Shown here one piece after another: positions 11,207 to 25,007 of a stretch of 64,000 bases of DNA. Position 1 is the stretch's first letter; each line of letters opens with the position of its first letter. The notes under the pieces were generated by a model. The model was not told the origin of the DNA. It did not search any database and was given only the letters and a program-made list of their open reading frames with translations. Made by a program: the position numbers and the translations under genes. Source of the stretch: Osedax fenrisi (lineage: Eukaryota; Annelida; Polychaeta; Sabellida; Siboglinidae); assembly GCA_964019155.1 (NCBI GenBank), contig OZ025239.1, forward strand, positions 78,816,549 through 78,880,548, written 5' to 3'.

Positions 11207-11853
11207 GGGGAAAGTGGACACCTAATACGTACACTTTAACAATAAATGGTCTTAACATTTTATGACTCATTATTTATATTCAAAAATTACAATATATTAA
11301 TATTATATGATTATAGATATTATTGTGATTTTAAAATTGTATTTAATCTTTTAATTCCATAGATAACGGGGGTGTCCGTATTCGGTACCCGTATCTTAAT
11401 ACGGACACCCTGTGTTATAATACGGACACCCTAAATACCACTAGATAAATCATATATTATTGATGAATCAATCAGACAAATGATTAATTATAGGGTGTCC
11501 GACGGAAAATAATACGGACACTATCCGTATTAAGACATCTAGAGTGTCCGTATTAGGGGCTTATATGATCTCTAGATATATGCTTATAACTTAATGAATA
11601 TTTAATAACAAATTATATATATAATTTTTTGAATGCTTCATTTTTTAATAATATAGTGTTATATTTATATCGATACGTTTGTATATTCTTGAGAAGGTTT
11701 TAAGTTGACATTTTTTTTCATAAATTTAAAAATGTAATAACAAAATCAGTTTATTGGATATATTAGCAATATTTTGAATAATTAAAAAATAAAAAATACT
11801 TTTTTTAGACTATTTATATAATTATGAATATTTATTCATTACACATTTTTTTG
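11207..11853 (-). mobile_element. GGGG-family transposon, copy B (inverted, truncated)
   Basis: It starts (TA)GGGGAAAGTGGACACC and runs in the opposite sense to copy A: the reverse complement of copy A's right half is recognisable through to the ATTCATAATTATATAAATA block. Roughly the last 90 bases, including the second terminus, are missing. The middle is rich in the motif TACGGACAC in both orientations (near 11367-11430 and 11505-11560). Confidence 0.7.
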
Positions 11854-11940
11854 AATAATTAAATAAATGAAATATGTTAGATTATGTAAATAAATGTAGA
11901 TATCGTATTATACCTATGATATGCAATTGATATATATATA

Positions 11941-12362
11941 CAGTCAACTATCGGTAAGTCGGACTACTGATAAGTCGGACACATATAGTTGGTTTGGTTG
12001 GATTTGTATTTTTGTTAATGTTAAATTAATCGGATAAGTCGGATACGTTGGATTGGATAAGTCGGACACATATTATAGTAATTTTTATGATTATTATACT
12101 GGATAAGTCGGACTTTTTATAAATTTTCAGAAATGTTTACTTTAAATAATGAATATTATAATTTTAGTTAGTAATATTATTTAATACAACATTTTATATT
12201 GTTGATTGTTGCAAAATTCCACATTTCGGTAACCCTTTAACTCACGCTGCGCATCTCATGTCGTATTTGCATGATATTCTGAGTCTCGGATAAGTCGGAA
12301 ATCTCGCTAAGTCGGAAACTTTTCCAGGTCCCTTGCATGTCTGACTTATCGTGAGTTGACTG
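11941..12362. mobile_element. pogo/Tigger-like MITE with GATAAGTCGGA repeats
   Basis: The left end CAGTCAACTATCGGTAAGTC and the right end (reverse complement CAGTCAACTCACGATAAGTC) form TIRs flanked by TA on both sides. The CAGT termini and TA duplication are those of pogo/Tigger elements. Inside, the motif (G)ATAAGTCGGA recurs about eight times in subterminal positions on both sides. At 422 bases it has no coding capacity, so it is non-autonomous. Confidence 0.85.
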
Positions 12363-12540
12363 TATATATATATATATAGGTATAACTATAACCTATGACC
12401 CTGTCATGTGTTTAGTACATATAACTAGTGATATACATTTCAAATGTAGTTAAATTTCGAGATTTCCGAGTAACGAGTTCCTAAATCTAACGCATTTCGA
12501 ATAGTTTAACATAGGACCTATAGTGTTAGCCATACAGGAT

Positions 12541-12630
12541 TTGAATAGTTTAATATAGGATTATAGACTAATAAAATAGTTTAATATAGGATTATAGACT
12601 AATAAAATAGTTTAATATGGGATTTATAAG
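12541..12630. repeat. Short tandem repeat, about 31-base unit
   Basis: About three units of ATAGTTTAATATAGGATTAT plus GACTAATAAA lie in direct tandem, the last degenerate. No coding sense. Confidence 0.75.
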
Positions 12631-13754
12631 CGTATATATAGGCATAATTCTTCAAAAGATTATATATTATATTGTAATATACTATAGACTTTTTAATATT
12701 TATATATATATATATATATAATTTTAATGAATTTTATTGCATCATATTAAATAAAAAACCAGTCTTTTTTGATCGTAAATCAAAGTATATAATATTATGA
12801 TAAATTCTAAAATCGCATATCACTTAAAGTAAGTATCTTATTTGTAGCTATATATTGGATGTTGATATTAACTGATTATATAGTTATATAATTATTATAA
12901 ATGTATGTATTCTAAGTTTTATTTATAATAACTATAATTGGAAAAATAATAGCAGAAAACATAAAATATATAACTGTTGAGGATGTATATAAGAATCGAT
13001 GTGAATTGAGGATCTAACGGTAAGCGCAAATCTGTGTATTATTCATAATCGTATAGCTAATTTATTAAGAATTAGGATAACATTATATAATTGTTATTAT
13101 TTACCAAATCACACTGATTATATTTGTTAACTAGTATATTAATATTATGTAATAATATATATGTATTACGTAATATGGATTGTTGGTTCATTAATAAATG
13201 AGGGTGGTAGGTTATATCGGTAACAAAAACATATGTAGGTGTATTTACCCTGATGTATTAGCTTTAAAGATACGTATTTAATTAATTATTTTGAATACGT
13301 ATTCATATTTTTGTAGGTACCATATTAGAGTAAATTATTTGATACTTTAGAATAATCCAAGTTTACGTTAAACTATAAAAATATTAAATATTAAATTAAA
13401 TTAAATTAAATATATACTATTAAATATAATAATATAGAAATCTAACTCCAGTAGGTACAAGTACTATTTCAATTAAAAGTATAATTTGTAATAGAGCAAT
13501 AGATAGAATATATTTGATACACTATAGGTTTCTAATGTGTTTCTGTTTCTTATATTAAAATAATGTAATATTATATAGTAATTACTATATAGTAATAATG
13601 CAACATGTGTCGATGTTGTCCTAACGTTATCACATCAGTAATTATACCTTCTGGGGGTTGGGTTTAAACTATCGCAAATGTATACAATATTGTATACATA
13701 TTGTATACATTCTATACGTTTAATTACGATATATAAACTACATAGATGTAACAC
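12631..13754. other. AT-rich intergenic region
   Basis: I see no gene, RNA or clear element. A short TATACAATATTGTATA palindrome lies near 13680-13708. Confidence 0.4.
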
Positions 13755-13880
13755 ATATATATATTGGATGAAATGTGATATGTCATCTTGTCAGCCTCCA
13801 TGGCGCAATTGGCTAGCGCGTTCGGCTGTTAACCCAAAGGTTGTTGGTTCGAATCCACCTGGGGGCGTTTGTTTTTATTA
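13755..13880. repeat. Duplicated tRNA-bearing segment, copy 2
   Basis: Direct repeat of 10993-11118 including the tRNA and both flanks. The flanks match nearly base for base, so the copy arose by DNA duplication rather than by retroposition of a tRNA transcript. Confidence 0.8.
13794..13867 (+). pseudogene. tRNA-Asn (GTT), probable pseudogene copy
   Basis: It matches the tRNA-Asn at 11032 except for two stem substitutions. One changes the 3' side of the anticodon stem from CCGAA to CCCAA (a C-C mismatch). The other changes the T stem from GGTGG to GTTGG (a T-C mismatch). Anticodon GTT and both internal promoter boxes are kept, so it might still be transcribed, but the paired-stem damage suggests a pseudogene. 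Confidence 0.75.
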
Positions 13881-14339
13881 TTATAACTAGTGTACACACT
13901 TAGATACACCAAGTAGGATAACTACCTACCATGTCGTGTGCAGAGAACACTGCCCATTCACGAATCTTATCGGTCTTTGAATCCAAATATGTTATTAAAA
14001 ATTATTCAGAGCCACTTTAGATTGCGATATATATAGGTTAATTTAAGTATAATCGATTTATATATTAATAAGGACATTGTTTGAAAACCCTATATAGATT
14101 ATTTATTTATATTTATAAATATTGTGAAGGATTCAGTAATTTACATAGATACACAACTATAGCACAAACCGGAAATATCATCATATAACTTAGTTGGGGG
14201 ACGTTAGGGGTATTGAAGATCGAATCTGATATTTATGTAAATGTGATACTCATGATCATGAATATTCGAATACCTCTTAAAGCATTTTATTATATGATTT
14301 AAAATTTTAATATAATATTAATAAAATATATTTTAGATT
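13881..14339. other. AT-rich spacer
   Basis: No gene or defined repeat seen. Confidence 0.4.
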
Positions 14340-17300
14340 TTTATAATACCTTAACTTACCTGGTCTTAACTTACCGACCTTGCTCGACAATCCTTTTCTT
14401 CAGGATATTCTTTCGCTCATTGCAGTTTTTGTTAATCGTAATTATATCCAATTTCGTCTTTCAATAGTGATATATACGTCATATATTGTACGTCTTTGTT
14501 AGTCGTGCAGGTTTAGTTTGCCATGTTGTGATTAGTATACTATTACATCGCTTATAAGTTCATATTTGCTTCACCAGTAATCTCCTAAATCGTAGTCTCT
14601 GCTCTTTTATCGTTCTAGAGATCTTCTGAATATCTGCATAGAGTTATTGTTAGTTAACTGTTCCCTCCGGTTTATATATATAACGAAACCAGTGGCATCC
14701 GTGTGTATGCAATCTGTTTATTCGTCTTTGTCGTTCGAGTCTACGTTATTTATCCATATATAATAACATATTCAATTGTTACTTTAAAGCAAATTTCATA
14801 AATTTAGTTGATATATTTGAATTCCATAGTGGGTAAATATTATTTAACTCTGCCCAAGCTAGACTAATCCTGATATTTACGTCATGTTCGCTTACTCCTA
14901 TGTAGTGCCCGATGTATTTGAAATCATCGCATTTCTTTATATCATCGACATACAGACAATTTTACAATTTGTATCTTTTGGTCCAGACATATAATTAGTT
15001 TTTTTCAGAATTTAATTGTAGACCAATATTCTTTGCGTATTTTTAAATTCTATGTAGCAAAAATGTTGACCCTAAAAATAACTGTTATATCATTAGCTTA
15101 ATCAGAATTTGTGATATATATTGCAGGGTATCTTCTACATTTTTTCTATTTTAATAAAATCATTATAATAATGATATTTATTTATTGAAATCTCATATAT
15201 ACATTGAATATATTACAAATTACGGATATGAATGTTGTTGTCCATTTAATTCACCAGGATATGGGCAAGACATATTATACACATAAATGGCGCTATCGTA
15301 TATCTTTGTAGGATGCCATGATAGTAAGTTCACAGTAGTAATATCAAAGAATGATGTATCAGGTTATCGTACCAATGGTTTAGTATTTTGATTTAGCTTC
15401 ATAATGGCATTACTTATTTCTAATGATATCCCATATGAAGACAACAACGTCGTCATATTTCCACGATGTATTATAACATAAATAGCAATATAATGTGTAC
15501 AATTGTTGACTTTACTCTTTCTAGTAGCTGTCGGATAGTAAGAATCTACTCAGTGGTTGAAATGTTTCTTCGAAAACCATTATGATTCTCTCTAAATAAG
15601 CATATATTTCTAGTATTATACGGTTTAGTAGCATCACATTATATATCTTTGCTGCTAGTTATGTAAGGGTTATACCTTTATAGTGTTTTGGAAATGTGAG
15701 ATTTATTTTTGTTATGGAAAATGTAATATACATCATTTTTTCCATCTCACTATATTATCTTGCTCATGTATTTTATTATAGAAGTGCAACGATATATGTC
15801 GGAAGTGATTAGTCTTCTAAACTTCAGCTGAAATCTCATCATAATCTCATTAAAAGGCTAGATGCTTTTCCATTATTTATATTTGTGATGATGTGTTGAT
15901 ATTGCAATATCGTGAAAGGGCTCTTCTTTATTTCAGTTATTTGTCTGCAGGGAGAGAACTCTTCTCATTTATTTTATCTAACTACTTATATCCGAGTATT
16001 GATATATTACCTTACATTTTGCTGTATTTGAACTTTATCTAGCGCTTAATTAATTTACTATTTATCATACACTGGCTGATCTTTTGTTGCTAGCAGCATT
16101 TTATAAATATGAAATATTTGTTTTAATGTAATCGGCTTATTATTTTTCATATGTAACATTTATTTATTCTTCAGCGATTGTGTACATTTCTAATGTTATC
16201 CTATAATTTTCCGTATCTCTGAATTGTGCTGCGTAATGTTATAATTTAAGTTATTGACAAATATCGAATTTTCCATGGAGTTCCCTTTTTTAGCTTTGGC
16301 TTCGACGGAATTGTATTGACTATTGTTTTCTTGCATGCATTTTCGGAATGACAATATATTGTTTTTCTGTGGCCACATTTTGATCTGTAAATCACTGTAT
16401 CTCACTGTAAAATCTGCTTTTTAATTCAATAATACATGTATTTCTTATTTCTGGATTACAATGTATTACAATTCCTAGTTGACTTTAATTATATATTTTT
16501 ATCCCGTTATACTTCGTTATGTTTGATTGAAGTGTTGGTCGTATGCCATCTAACATAATTCGGTCGTCTGGTATCATGCTAGTGAACGAGATGTTAGTTA
16601 GCTTTGTTTTTAAATTGTATAGCTATACAATTTTAGCACTATTTTTTGTTACTTCTTGTTGATAAGTACGTAATCGAGTTGTAATATTCTAAAATGTGAT
16701 GCTCTGTGTGTTAATATTTTACCAGATATTTGTGGATGTGATTATTCAGGCAGCGAAGATTATTTCCAGTAAATATAATATCAGCATGTTTCAATTAATT
16801 GTTGTCTAATTGTGATATGTATATTTAAATCACTCCATCTGGAATAGATGATCATTACAATAACCTTCGATTATTAATATATTATGCTTTGGTATTTGTC
16901 TGGTTAGTGTAGATAAATCTTCAAATAATCTTTCCACTTCTATTTCTTCGATTATGTTGGTCGGACTGTAGCATGATATTTGCGTAGTCTGTAGATTTCT
17001 ATTGAAGGTAACTATCATAATTCTAGATGATATTATAATACGTCGAGGTATATATACCTCGAAGAGAAAAGTGATCTATATTCTCGCGTACTGACAAATA
17101 TTCCTGTTCATCTAGTGACTTTTACACCGTTTTCCCAGTCTTAGCTAGTGAATAATTTCCAATTTACGAATAAATATTCTTTTTATGAGAATGTAATCAT
17201 GTCTGAACTTATGCTCTTAGGTAGAGATAATATAGTTGTTTATTTATCAGCAGAACCTATTATCTCTGGTATTTGTATTCATCTTTGGAGATACTGCTGA

Positions 17301-17770
17301 TATATGTTTAGATATTACGTTTCCAAGTGATTACTTTATTGTATTTTATCTATTATTTTGTAATCTCGATATCTGGTTCTTAGATTGCAACCCGAGTTCC
17401 AGGACGCGCTACTTGGTTATCCGCTTGACGAGAGATGCGGTATGGATTTATTTCGTTGTTTATGTCTTATTTTTCTTTCAATAGCTGATTTAAATATTTG
17501 GGCGCCATACAATAAACTAGTAAACAGTGCTCTTATCCAGAGTGAATATGCCTCGTCGAAAATATATTTCCCAACTATCTTTGTAACCTACATTGCATAA
17601 CCATAACCAACATCATTCTTCCAACCCTACTTGGGTATATCAGATACTGTGTCTTACCAAATGACATCCTGGATTTTTCCCGGCACTGATTATTGATTAT
17701 TGGTAGCTGATCACAATATAGAGTATAAATTACCCTATCCGCAACCCGGGGGGCTGATGGAGTTACCACG
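14340..17770 (-). pseudogene. Decayed LINE (endonuclease-reverse transcriptase), element B
   Basis: On the minus strand: a possible 5' region near 17575-17769; endonuclease at 16830-17018 with CYSPTNIIEEIEVERLFEDL and RQIPKHNILIIEG, where the GDFNA-like site is altered to EGYCND; a reverse transcriptase piece near 15530-15640 with NHNGFRRNISTTEQILTIRQ; a post-RT block near 14880-14945 with CDDFKYIGHYIGVSEHDVN and ISLAWAELN; and C-terminal blocks down to about 14350. Stops and frameshifts occur throughout. It is related in architecture to element A at 6.7-9.3 kb but is not a close copy. No intact frame, so inactive. Confidence 0.85.
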
Positions 17771-18439
17771 ATAAGTATAATCCCTACACCACAATATGAT
17801 AAAGTAGATTCTCTATATTTTAGTTCTTGGTATAAATGATAACAGTATTTATTAAAATATTCTCATTAGTGAAATTGATGAATATTCAATACATTTCCGA
17901 TATGTGCCATTATATGTTCTCAGTCATAACATATATTATTTAGTACAATGATAAATTTAAATTTTATATAGAGTGTAGTCACTTATACAATTAATTGATA
18001 AAACTATAATTATTATAAATATATTAAACATATTATTGTTTGGCCAATACTCATCAAATATACCTGAAAACCACTAAACTGATAAACATATAATAATTTT
18101 CTAATAACTATCTACTTTATGAAGATATATATAATAAAATATCACAATATGCGAGTAATAAAATTAAATTGGAAGTAAATAAATATCTAATTTTTCTATG
18201 TTTTCACTAAAATGCTCTTTTTTTAGTTTATCTAATATTTTATATATAATGATTTATTTTTTCAAACATATTTTATTTGTTTTTAATGTGCATTATATAT
18301 GATATATTCCCCTGCGTTTGTATGCAGTACTCTTGTGGTGATTATAGTATAATGATCGCACTTATTTCATATCTATAAAATGAATCATTCAATATTTAAT
18401 ATGTACATATATCTAAATATATGTATATATATATTTATA
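17771..18439. other. AT-rich spacer
   Basis: No gene seen. Confidence 0.4.
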
Positions 18440-18705
18440 TATATATTTAACTTTATGGTTAACTCATCGAGTAATAGCACTAGGTATACCTGGTGCATTA
18501 CTATAGTTATGGAAGTAAGCCGATAGTTATATTCTTCTCCGGACTAATACAATAGGTCTTAAATAATATTTAGAAGTAATCTTATATAATATCATATACA
18601 AATGATCAGATATCATTAAACCATGAATACCTTAATATGAAAGCGGTTTTGAAGGAACATTAGAGCCATTTGGTTATGAGTTGAGAAATATATTAGGAAA
18701 ATAAA
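18440..18705 (+). mobile_element. tRNA-derived SINE, copy 2 (diverged)
   Basis: The body aligns with the SINE at 3575-3860: TTTAGAAGTAATCTTATATA, then AAATGATCAGATATCATTAAAC, then AATATGAAAGCGG and TTTGGTTATGAG, each with point differences. The tRNA-like head (about 18450-18540) is badly eroded and box A/B cannot be called with certainty. The tail is A-rich. Confidence 0.55.
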
Positions 18706-19242
18706 ATTAAAAATAAAGTAACTATATATATATATAGTTACTTATAACTACCATGCATACCACTACGCATACTAGCATGGTAATGTATATGCGTACTATT
18801 AGGAGTACGTGTATTATAATGTATGCATAGTATGCATTGCATACATAATAGTTTATCGACTGCTCTCTATTCGAAAGCATGAGTCATGTGACTTATTGTT
18901 AATTTCCTAAATCACTGAACATATAGCCCTATGTATATACATTATACATTATACAATATAATACACTATAGTCACTCTTCTACCTATGCATTGTCTAGAC
19001 ACTCGAGTGTCTAGGCTATCGTTAATAAGTGTAGACTACATACATTAATGGTGTGCGTGCGTATGTGGGTATGGGTTTGCGTGTGTTTATGAATGGATAT
19101 CGGTAGGTTGCTTAAATGGAGTTAATTTTTAACAAAGAATATTATTTACGTACATCTGAAGGTATAAAAATATGAAGTAATAACGAGATATTATGTAATG
19201 CATCTATTATGTCGAGAAATAAAACATGTGTGATTTCGATTA
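18706..19242. other. Spacer rich in short palindromes
   Basis: Holds several ATGCATAC/GTATGCAT-type inverted repeats (18752-18850). It also holds a perfect 20-base palindrome, CTAGACACTCGAGTGTCTAG, at 18995-19014. No gene. Confidence 0.5.
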
Positions 19243-20157
19243 GGGGAAAGTAACCGAATATTGACAGTTCCCGAATACGGTCACTCTCGGTATCTCAGAA
19301 ACCATAAATTCTACAATAAAATTTGTAATGAATAAAATATTCATAATTATATAAATAGTCTAAATAATTACTTTTTATTTTTCAAGTATTCAAAATATTT
19401 CTGATATATCCAATAAACTGATTTTTTTATTACGTTTTTTAATTTATGGAAAAATTCAACTTATAGAAACTACCTTCTCGAGAATATACAAATGTATCGA
19501 TATAAAACATAACAATATATTATTAAAAACTAAAGCATTCTAAACATTATATACATAATTGCTCTATTTGTTAACAAATATTAATTAAGTTATAAGCATA
19601 TATATATATATATCTAGAGGTCATATAAGTCCCTAATACGGACACTCTAGATGTATTAATACGGACACCCTATAACCAATCAGCGAGCAGCGTGTGAACT
19701 ATTCTGATTCATAAAACCGCGTGAGTTATAATATTGATACTATCAATGAAGTTAAATCTAAAATGTTATTATTCAGATACTTAAATTGTATTATTAAATA
19801 ATAAAAATTAATAAATTAATTACTAATTAAATTACATTAAATTATTCATAACATTAATTATAAATAATGTAATTGTGATTTATCTGATTATTTCATCAAT
19901 AATATATAGTTTATCTAATGGTATATAGGATATCTGTATTATAACAAAGGGTGTCCGTATTCGGACATGGGTACCGAATACGGACACTCCCGATATCTAT
20001 AGAATAAAAATATTAAATAAAATGTTAAAATCACAAAAATATCTAAAATCAGATAATATTAATGTATTATGATTTTTGAATAAAAATGATGAGTCATAAA
20101 ATGTTAAAAGTCCATTTATTGTTAAAGTTTCCGTATTAGGTGCGGTCAAATTTCCCC
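19243..20157 (+). mobile_element. GGGG-family transposon, copy C
   Basis: Left end (TA)GGGGAAAGTAACCGAAT, right end GCGGTCAAATTTCCCC(TA). It shares the internal blocks of copies A and D. Blocks reading AATACGGACACTC or its complement occur near both ends and in the middle (near 19635, 19945 and 19975). 915 bases, no transposase frame. Confidence 0.8.
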
Positions 20158-21175
20158 TACATGCATTTTTGTATATTTACAATTCACCTTTATTTCCTCA
20201 TATTATTACCGAATTTCATTTTGGGGTAATACCTATATAAGTAATATATTAATAGCTTTAAAAAAATAAATATCATTATTCAAATCGACAAGTATACTCT
20301 TTACGAACATTTATTTTTGGCACAAATTTAATTTTTCCGCAAAATGAAATATTATAATTGTACGACTTAGTAACTTACCAAAAATGTATAGTTTAGTGAT
20401 TATTGTTATTTGCATTCTTTCGGCCATTAATATAACAATTATTTGAATGTAACTTATTTTTCATATTTTGATTTAAATGTAAAACAAATACAAATATGTA
20501 TGTGATTAGGTTGTTTGTATTATTCTGATTATTTTTCTGAAATTAATATAACATTATATAGGTTTATATATTATATACCTATATACTAAATAATTTAAAT
20601 TATATAAAGTTTGAATTTAAAAAATATGAATGTATAAACATTATATACATATTTGTAAATATTGATATATAATATTAAAAAAACCTAATTTTAAATTACA
20701 AACAAAATGTATATTATTCTTTAATAATATTGCATATTACTGTATTGAAATTATAATATATTTTATTATTCATTTATTTCTTTTTATATCATATATGATA
20801 TATGGTATACCATATTATTTTTTTTCTCGTTTGTATGAATTTTGTTCATTTTTCTGAGAAAAGATTTGCAAATATGCTGATGTTGTAAATAAGCTGATGA
20901 AAACAATAATATATCAGAACATCTAATCAATTATAAAAGATATATAATTAAAATATCATAATTAGGATTATAATATATTCTAATTAATCTATAATTCATA
21001 TATAGATTAATTCTACTATAAACTAATCAGTAATTTATTAATGACTATAATATAATATATCTAAAGTAGGTAATATTATATAATAATCTATAACATGTTC
21101 TAGTATGTGTAAATGTAATTTCAATTGAACAATTCAATATGTTTAAATATATAGGTTAATTATATGTTTATTATA

Positions 21176-21207
<32 letters not shown>

Positions 21208-22146
21208 ATATATATATATATATATTATATATATTATATATATATATATATTACCTATATTCTATAGAAAATAAGTGTTATTCACATCATATTCCTATTC
21301 CCTAAATCCAATTCATAATTGTAGTGCGTAGGCATGATAGATAGGAATTTAGCATATTTTTAATATTTGTTTTAGTAATATTTATTAAATTAACTATATT
21401 AATAATAATTATTAAATGATGATTTAATAATGGTATAGCTAATTCAACTAATTTTATTATTAATTTTATTTTATCAATGAAAACAAGAAATTAAGTATAC
21501 TTATAGTCAGATGAAACTCTAATTTAATTGTTGTATTATCATTGGAATATTTAATGTTAATGTTAGTTACATAACCCAAGCGCTATCACTCGCGTGATTT
21601 TCCAAATATGTAAAAGTGACAGATGTAAACAAATAAATATCGGTGATTTCATTTTGGGATATATTCTATATTAATCATAAACTTTTACGAAAATGGCCAA
21701 AAAATCTGTTAAAGCTGTATTTAGATGATCAATTATGAACTGTGACAATTATTCGAGACATGACACATTTCAATACCCATATTTCTACTAGATGTATATT
21801 AATAAATATAAAATAATTCAAAAATTTAATATTTGATTAAATCACTGAATATATAATATCGCCTCCGACTCTTTTGATTTTTGAATAACAAGGTCAAATT
21901 CAAATTCACGATAAAATAATTATAAAAAAAAGTATCTTAAAATAAACCGACATTATATATACGTTATTCTTACTATATTTTACATTGTAATATCTAAATA
22001 TACAGATATAAAAATAAAATATTAAATAAGTTATTATGTATATTATTCTTACTATATATTACATTTCATAGATATTTATAAATATATAGATATAATAATA
22101 TATTAAGTAGCGATTTTATAAATAAATACATACATTAAATAAATAC

Positions 22147-22190
<44 letters not shown>

Positions 22191-22376
22191 CATTCAATAT
22201 ATAATTATATATGTATATAATATATTATCTATAGATATGTAATATATCTATTCAAAAATAAGTATTCTTTATAATTGAGTATTCTTTGGATATTACGAAT
22301 GTGTATTGCATTTATGTTTTACAACAAGAATAAGTCTTGACACGTTCTATATATATAATATCGATGTATCTTGTTT
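20158..22376. other. AT-rich intergenic region with (TA)n
   Basis: No supported gene. It contains (TA)n-rich stretches near 21190-21250 and 22149-22185. A weak zinc-finger-like translation near 21693-21760 was considered and rejected. Confidence 0.4.
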
Positions 22377-24928
22377 TAATAGTAAATGATTATATAATAA
22401 GTTATTTTGAAGTATATTATTTAGGATATACATGATAAGTATTATTTGTGCATAGCTATATATAAAATAGAATAGCTGAGAATATGAATAATTAAATAAA
22501 TACTAAAACAAATAAAATAACATACATATATATATAATATATATTATATATATATATATACACATAGAAACCTATAAACGAGATTATGAAGAGAAGCGTG
22601 TATACCATTATATTAAACTATTGATATGCAAATACGATTCAAACGTGCATTCATAATGTGATGTACCACGTATATGACGCATACACCAAGTAACTGTGGA
22701 AGCGTGAAAGGGGCGTGTCATAAATTTAAACGTAGACATAATCTAATAAAACTTGCCTATATAAAAGTCACATAGTATATTTAAAGTTGTGCTTGACTTT
22801 AGGCAGTATAGGCAGGGCCGGTTTAAGCATACTTTGGGCCCCGGGCAAAAAAAACACATGGGCCCCATCATAATTTTTATAACATATTAATAGGTCATTA
22901 AATGGTCATTCTAGCAATAACTAATATATTTATAACTATTAAATTTATATATATATATATATATAAATGATATAGGTTATATTATTATTCTATGCATTCT
23001 ATGCCTAATACAATTATCTACAAATATTTAAAATCTTTAAATTTGGAGTTTTATAAATGTTAGTTTTTCATATATATTTACATGTTTCGTGTGAAGGATG
23101 TGCCCTTAAGATATGTATAATATATAGAGGGGGGACTCATTCACTCCATAGATGGACATATATATTAAGTTGCACCCTTACATTCATTGCAATATAATAT
23201 TGTATAAGATAATAAATAAATTAATTAGTAAAAAATAAAAATAATATAAGTATAATTAAATATTTATATTACTCGCTTTCATCTCTAAAAAAATGAGTAG
23301 TATGTATTAATTATAAATTTCATTAATTAGCTTTGATTATAAAGATAATGTATCCATACTTAAAAGTATTTATTATGTCAGAAAATGTCATAGAACATTA
23401 TTTATAAGTTTTAGTTTCGAGAACCTTAAGCTATTATCTCTCAAGTTTAATTATTTGCCATTAAAATACAATGTATATTCGGATGAAAATGTCTACATTT
23501 GTATATCCCACCATATATTGTATATAATAATGTTTGGATAGTCTATTCCTTTGAAGTGTATATCAATACAGTATAATATATATTAAAAAAATTGTATATA
23601 CCTACTTATAAATTAAGTTGTCAAATATTGGTAGAAAAGAGTTATTTTGAACTTGCATATGATGTATGATGTAAATTCAATATTTAATCAAGTGATATCA
23701 TTATACTAATTCTTTTGTAATTTGTTTTTTTTTGTATACTCAAATAAAATCCTCATAATCATTTATTTTCTCGCCTATGTATTTAATAAGTATATACATA
23801 TTTTTTATTACTGCTATTATTTTCTCAATTGAACCTAATTGCTATTTACTTTATTCTACAAAGTAATTAGCTTCACGTTTTTCATAATATTGAAGTATAA
23901 AATTCTTGCATTTTACTGAATAAATACATTGACTCTATTAATGTAATTTACGTAAAGTACATATATAATATCATATATATATCGTAGTTATATAACTTAT
24001 GTAATAATAGGAAGTCCACAATATAATGCACTATAGTTATTATATTATAATAGCATTATAATGCTATAGATTGTGATGACCATATTATATTCGATAATTC
24101 TTTTAATACAAAATAGTATATCCTTTCTTTAATCTAGATGTTAAAATATTATATATTTAGGTTTGCTAAATAAACTATATTGATTTGGTATGAAACCAAA
24201 AATATTGCTGCAATTGTAGTTGATTCAACGGTATTTTGCCCAACTAGATTTAACAAAGGCGCAGCTCAGGGGGTCCGTATTGCCAATAGACTATTGTTTA
24301 TTATTAAATAATACATTTCATTTAATATTCCAGACATATTGCTGAAATTGTCATAATCTTGAGCTCTATAATCTTTTATATTTATATTATTATTAAAAAA
24401 TAATCTAATAAATCATTAGCTAAATATTTACCAGTGTGATAATTAATCTCTAGGTAGGGATTAAATCCTATCCTTTTTCTCCAAATCTCATTTTTACATC
24501 AATAAATATTAAATAATCATACCTTACTTGGCATATATGATGACGATTGTTAAATGATCTATATGTGATATATCTTGAGTTGAGTCCACTGATATACTAT
24601 ATACTATATAATATTTTGAATTTTTATTTCTTCAATAATTTATATCTCACCTGTTCTCATTTTAATATCGTCATTGTGGGCGTGTATATGTAAATAGATA
24701 TACGAGGGTGATGTCAATATAATAATTCATTTTTAAGTAGCCTACTAGTTAGCTAATTACAAAAAAAAATCCTTTAGTTTTATATATATAAATAATATCC
24801 TTTTCAATAAATATAAATATAATTTATATATGTAAATATTCTAGTAACATTTTTTTTTACATAATTTCATTAATAGGTAATTATTTTAAAAAAAACTATA
24901 AAGAAGAATACTCATATTTGAATTGAAC

Positions 24929-25007
<79 letters not shown>

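Noticed and set aside
13678..13890. 70-residue frame over the second tRNA
   Set aside because: It overlaps the tRNA-Asn copy and its flanks, with no coding evidence.
17236..17600. Two overlapping plus-strand frames of 71-82 residues
   Set aside because: They run antisense over the 5' part of the decayed LINE B and show no recognisable domain.
21693..21820. Possible THAP-like zinc finger remnant (plus strand, MAKKSVKAVFR then SIMNCDNYSRHDTFQYP)
   Set aside because: An in-frame stop falls where a cysteine is wanted, and no C-terminal Cys/His or AVPTIF-like end is visible. The similarity is too weak.
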